This document shows, one piece after another, positions 60,404 through 64,000 of a stretch of DNA of 64,000 bases; the stretch's first letter is position 1, and every line of letters starts with the position of its first letter. The stretch is from NCBI GenBank assembly GCA_023974075.1, contig CM043800.1:36051959-36115958 (forward strand), given 5' to 3'. The notes beneath the pieces were generated by a model, which saw nothing but the letters and a program-made list of their open reading frames with translations, was not told the DNA's origin and did not search any database. This DNA comes from Chaenocephalus aceratus. Its lineage: Eukaryota; Chordata; Actinopteri; Perciformes; Channichthyidae. Both the position numbers and the translations under genes were made by a program.

Positions 60404-61190
60404 TAAGACGTAGTGCGGAGTTGCATTAGGTAACGCGAGATACGGCTGATACTTGCGCATTAGTTTCTGTTATGGATCAGTATCAACAGTCCTGCAGTAA
60501 CGTTACTATATTATCAATACTACTTTAGTTATAGCCTGATATATAATAGCTAACTTTACAATGTTGTGATGTGACCGACGTTAGCTAAAATTAACTGTAG
60601 CTAACGCGGTCACTCACCAAGACAGCTGCCCTGTTCTCCACTGGTTCTCCTCACACCACAGCTCCATTTCTCACCAATGGCCGTTATTTCTTCTAATCCT
60701 TGGCTGCTCCTGGTCTCTTGGACGCCTAGCAGGCTCATAATTATAAGGTTGTGTCCGTCACATGCATAACAAATATACATTTTCAACCTTTTTCTGTGTC
60801 AAAACTAGCATTGTGAACCATGTTTATTAATACCGGCCGCTCTCCCTCGTGTGACGTCGTGTGACGTGGTCTTTTTTTATGCGGAAGTAAAAATGTCTTA
60901 CAAAAACGACGCCAGATGTCACTGTAGTGTATATTTATGTATAATTTTTTGAAAATCTAGTGTACACATCATTTTCCTACACATGTATTCACTGGGGTCT
61001 CTAACCTGCAAGTTGCTCTTTAAGCACCGGAGTACCACAAGGTTCAATACTTGGTCCGCTTCTTTTACCTTATATATTATTGACCTGCCATCTGTCTGTC
61101 CTGATGTGGAAACAACAGCTATATGCCAATGACACAGTGATATATGTGCATGCCGATACAAAGCAGAAGGCTGCTGCTAAACTGACCTGT

Positions 61191-61730
61191 ATCTACTTGT
61201 CTCTCATCCTTTTTTTATAACTAATGCTGTTGATGTATTGTGATTTAAAAGGTGTCTATCATCTGGCCGGGGACAACAGCTGGAAATTAGCAATGTTGGC
61301 TAAAGCTGCCCCATTTACTGTTTTTGTGACAGTTGATCAATGGGGACTGTCCACAACACTATAAACAAATAAACTAAACTAAACATCACATTTGATGCAA
61401 AAAAAATAAAAAAGGAGGTAATCGTTAACAAGATAAGCTACACTATAATGTTGAGTATTGACACATATTCACTTCCCTCTTCATTGTGTCAGCTTAATAT
61501 CTCGTTCCAGGTTCAAAGTCTGTTGTTGAGTACTGTGTTTACAACATCTCTTAGTAACCAGCAGAGCATGGAAACGACTGATTACTTTTACCTGACTTCT
61601 TGTGTACGCTCCGTTGTCCTCTGGCCTTCAACTCCTTTAAAACGTGAGAAATAAACAAAGCTTAGAATGACTCAATGAAGGACAATACCTCTATGAATAC
61701 ATAAACTCATGTTACACGTAATAGACTTAC
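61191..61730. other. Gene 4 intron sequence, nothing further recognised
   Basis: May include the LINE 3' part (AACAAATAAACTAAACTAAAC near 61360 resembles a LINE tail). No exon. Confidence 0.35.
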
Positions 61731-61776
61731 CCGTTCTGGTGTTGGTGTTTCCAGCAGAACGTTCTTTCTTTTGTTT
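61731..61776 (-). CDS. Gene 4 juxtamembrane exon
   Basis: 46 nt, acceptor CTAAACAG and donor GTAAGT. In the phase left by the transmembrane exon it encodes KNKRKNVLLETPTPER and ends in phase 0, matching the next exon. Confidence 0.65.
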
Positions 61777-63250
61777 CTGTTTAGAGAGATCATTAGTCAT
61801 TAGTCTCTGCAACACAATAATGATACAAGCAGCAATATATTCTAGTTATTGGTATTGCATGCAATAAGAGCTGCATCTATAGTCCTGAAAGTATTTGTAC
61901 GAATGATTTACAAGCATATACTTTCAAAACATTAATGTAGAGCTCTATAAGGGTCTCCCAATACGTTAACTCATGGTGAATCATATATTCCATCACAGTT
62001 AAATATTTATACCTGGCAGAAACAAAATGTTAACCTTTGAAGTTGTACAGTGTCGAGGGGCGGCTCCATTGTGACACAAACGAGTCATAACTAAAGGGCT
62101 TAGGAACATATGGAGAATATATAATAAGAGCAGGCCCTTTGATGAACATCAACCTTTTGTAGGTTGAGTAAAAGAGGACACAATGTCTACATCATTCTAG
62201 CTCCACATTTTCTGTCTGATATCTTCCAATGTGCTGATCCTGAATCTTCTCCTGTTTGGTTTTGAGTCAAGCTTTTGGGTCTAAACTTGGAGATACTGAG
62301 GCCATCACCTTTCCCATTCTTGTAATTGAGTATTACTATGAAAATAGGTTTATGTTTTATACTGAAGATCTTTTACACTTACTTTTTGTACCAAAGGAAG
62401 TACCACACAATAGCAGCTACAACACCGAGGACGACTAAAAACTCCGATTACTATTCCAGCGATGCAACCACCTGAACAGCCTGATTGGACTTGAATAAAA
62501 CAGGAGAAAAGAACATGATTTTAACATCATCTGTAAACAGGAACTGTCTCATTATCTCAAATGCCTGTGGATAAAAAGCATATTACATTTCTACCAATAG
62601 GATATTTAATAGCCAGTTATAAAAAACCTATACAATGATTCTGTTAAGAGTTGTTTATGTTGTTTAAAATGCATTTTAAATTACCATAAGCCCTCAAGTC
62701 CAGGCTTATTTTCTTCTACAGTCCCTGTTCTATCGATGGCATCAAACATTTTTTTATAAAAGCACATAAACACAGTTAAAGCAATTTAGCATAGTGAAAA
62801 GGACAACAAAAATAGAGCCATCACAAGTGAAGCACATGCACAAGCGCGGACAAACCTTACCGCAACGACAATTAGAAAAGGAAAAACACATAACAACAAT
62901 TAAAATAATGAGAGCATGTCTGATTGTTTGATTTGATTTATAGATTTAAAAGAGTTGAGGGATGTTATGTTCCTTAGATCTTAAGGTACGTGCTAGTTAG
63001 AATAGTTGTACTTTTACTGAAAGGTATTTTTACAATCCCCTCTGCTAGTCCTTCTAGTTAACGAGATTTTATTTTATTTAATGAATGTATTGAACGGGGA
63101 GGGGGTGTTTTTTTGTACACATGTAAATTATCTGCAAATTGATCATGTTGTCTTAGCTTTAAATATCAAAATTGATGACAGAAATGTGAGTTTTATTGCA
63201 TTTTTAGAGCCTTCTTGCATATGTTCGTACTGACTTTAATGTGCTCCTAC
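61777..63250. other. Gene 4 introns around the transmembrane exon
   Basis: Apart from exon 62383-62480, this AT-rich stretch shows no coding exon or recognisable element. Confidence 0.4.
62383..62480 (-). pseudogene. Gene 4 transmembrane exon with 1-nt insertion
   Basis: GCSGGCIAGIVIGV, then, after a T5 run one base too long, VVLGVVAAIVWYFLWYKK, ending at a GTAAGT donor in phase 2. Glycine-rich start, hydrophobic run and basic stop-transfer are typical of a single-pass receptor. It is 98 nt instead of the expected 97. Confidence 0.75.
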
Positions 63251-63516
63251 CTGGCCTGGCTCATGTGTTACGGTCAGTTCATGGACCGCTGATGATTTTC
63301 TCCCGGTTATATAATTAATCGCTTCACAGAAGTAGTTGCCACTGTCAGATAATTCAGAGTTGTTTTATAAAACACAGCAGAATTGTGTTTCACTGTCCCA
63401 TTCAGCGTCCAGGGTGTAATTGGCAGTTGGTACAGATGCAGCCGAGCAGGTTAATTTAAATGTGCCTCCAACATGTATCTGACTTGGACCTGTGATTTGA
63501 ACTGTTTCTGGTCCGT
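63251..63516 (-). pseudogene. Gene 4 Ig exon (C2) with indels
   Basis: Reads DGPETVQITGPSQIHVGGTF, KLTCSAASVPTANYT. An extra C (ACCCTGG) shifts the frame to WTLNGTVKHNSAVF. A lost A (in an A run) then shifts it to NNSELSDSGNYFCEAIN and VHELTVT. The 266-nt length is not a multiple of three, and the only GT donor found (CCAG/GTAGGA) is one base out of phase with the next exon. Confidence 0.7.
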
Positions 63517-63611
63517 CTGGAAAACAGATATTTGGGAGAATTTATTGTTCAAGTGGACTCAATAATCTGAACGTATCATTGTGAACAGTAGAGTTATAGT
63601 TTGTTACCTAC

Positions 63612-63886
63612 AGTTAACAATCATGGCGTACGTTGCTTCCTCGCTGCTGAGGGGGTTGCTGATAATACAGGAATAACCTCCTGTGTGGTCTTTATTCAGA
63701 CTGCTAAAAGACAGCTCTCTGCTGTTGGTGGTGAGGGTCATGTTTACAGTGAGAGTCAGATCTAAGCCTCCCTTTCTCCACTCTCTGGTAAAGACAGAGC
63801 CAGCAGCGTCACAGATTAATCTGAAAGAGTTCCCCTCAATCGGCCGGTTTTGACTGGAGATGTGACAGAAGCGCCGGATACTTTCT
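63612..63886 (-). CDS. Gene 4 Ig exon (C2)
   Basis: Reads ISSQNRPIEGNSFRLICDAA, FTREWRKGG and KDHTGGYSCIISNPLSS, ending in a GTAGGT donor. The acceptor is ambiguous: AACAG at 63886 gives a first stretch EKVSGASVTS in another frame (275 nt). AACAGAG two bases later gives 273 nt in frame throughout. Confidence 0.65.
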
Positions 63887-64000
63887 CTGTTGGGCAAAAG
63901 ATCAGGTGAAAGATATAAAAGCAGGAACAAAAGAAGTTGATTTAATGCCTGAGTTAATAAATATAAAAGGACCAGTTCCTCTTTATAAGATGCGAACATG

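Larger units (their letters stand above)
58489..61019. mobile_element. piggyBac-type element, TTAA target
   Basis: TTAA at 58485-58488 and 61020-61023 with 17-bp perfect ends AGAGCAACTTGCAGGTT. It splits the LINE reading frame cleanly. No transposase was seen. It contains two further nested elements. Confidence 0.85.
58395..61190 (+). pseudogene. LINE reverse-transcriptase fragment, split by insertion
   Basis: 58416-58488 encodes WIESYLSGRRQHVIVNNK and SPALDL. Reading resumes at 61020 with GVPQGSILGPLL and a YAND-TVIYVHAD block where an active enzyme has YADD. The gap is a TTAA-flanked element. Frameshifts occur in the right part. It lies in the gene 4 intron, opposite strand. Confidence 0.78.
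58122..63886 (-). pseudogene. Gene 4: CEACAM-like receptor with ITIM tail, 5' end outside window
   Basis: Five minus-strand exons: 63886(or 63884)-63612 and 63516-63251 (Ig C2), 62480-62383 (transmembrane), 61776-61731 (juxtamembrane) and 58358-58122 (cytoplasmic tail). Domain order matches transmembrane, CEACAM1-like inhibitory receptors. The tail has MHYADVHF and SDYAEVRV, the latter matching the ITIM consensus S/I/V/LxYxxL/V. ITIMs recruit SHP phosphatases. Indels: one extra and one missing base in the second Ig exon, an extra T in the transmembrane exon and a CT insertion in the tail. Splice sites are mostly intact. It is either a pseudogene or a real gene with assembly errors. The signal peptide and N domain would be right of the window. 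Confidence 0.7.

Overview
This window is vertebrate genomic DNA, almost certainly from a teleost fish and plausibly a percomorph. The evidence is multi-exon immunoglobulin-superfamily genes with GT-AG phase-1 introns, fish-type LINE 3' tails (L2/Rex-like), a Tc1-like relic, and many hAT, PIF/Harbinger and piggyBac-type non-autonomous elements. No bacterial-style genes, operons, rRNA, tRNA or CRISPR arrays were seen. Gene calls are exon-by-exon readings of Ig-fold motifs, splice sites and phase; no database search was possible.

All recognisable host genes lie on the minus strand and form a tandem cluster of CEACAM-like cell-surface receptors. Gene 1 (about 381-4056, 3' end off the left edge) has a signal peptide, a cysteine-free N-type V domain and three C2 domains. 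Gene 2 (6714-13763, complete) has a signal peptide, N domain, two C2 domains and a short hydrophobic tail that looks like a GPI-anchor signal. Gene 3 (24210-34645, 5' end not found) has three cysteine-bearing Ig exons and a GPI-like tail; each Ig exon carries a 1-nt frameshift. Gene 4 (58122-63886, 5' end off the right edge) has two Ig exons, a transmembrane exon, a linker exon and a cytoplasmic tail with tyrosine inhibitory motifs; several exons carry small indels. The cluster therefore mixes GPI-like and ITIM-bearing transmembrane members, as CEACAM families do in mammals.

The rest is mobile DNA, often nested and with visible target-site duplications (TSDs). At 17.5-20.5 kb there is a fold-back element with arms of about 570 bp. 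Two hAT elements (24393-25686 and 26483-28725) flank one exon of gene 3. At 30.7-34.3 kb a piggyBac-type TTAA element holds two smaller MITEs and a 2.2-kb minisatellite of 37-bp units; the same minisatellite fills bases 1-340 beside an exon of gene 1. At 43.6-57.1 kb a TA-flanked inverted-repeat element encloses a LINE fragment and a Harbinger element. The Harbinger SANT gene is itself interrupted by an 8.3-kb LTR retrotransposon and by a fold-back element with a 9-bp TSD. The LTR element carries a piece of a host LIM-domain gene (LIMD1/Ajuba/WTIP type). At 58.4-61.2 kb a LINE is interrupted by a TTAA element, which holds a TAA-flanked MITE, which holds a hAT.

Single-base indels recur in the exons of genes 3 and 4, in the minisatellite and between the two LTRs, while nine exons of genes 1 and 2 are clean. 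This is either real decay of genes 3 and 4 or residual long-read assembly error; both are kept open below.
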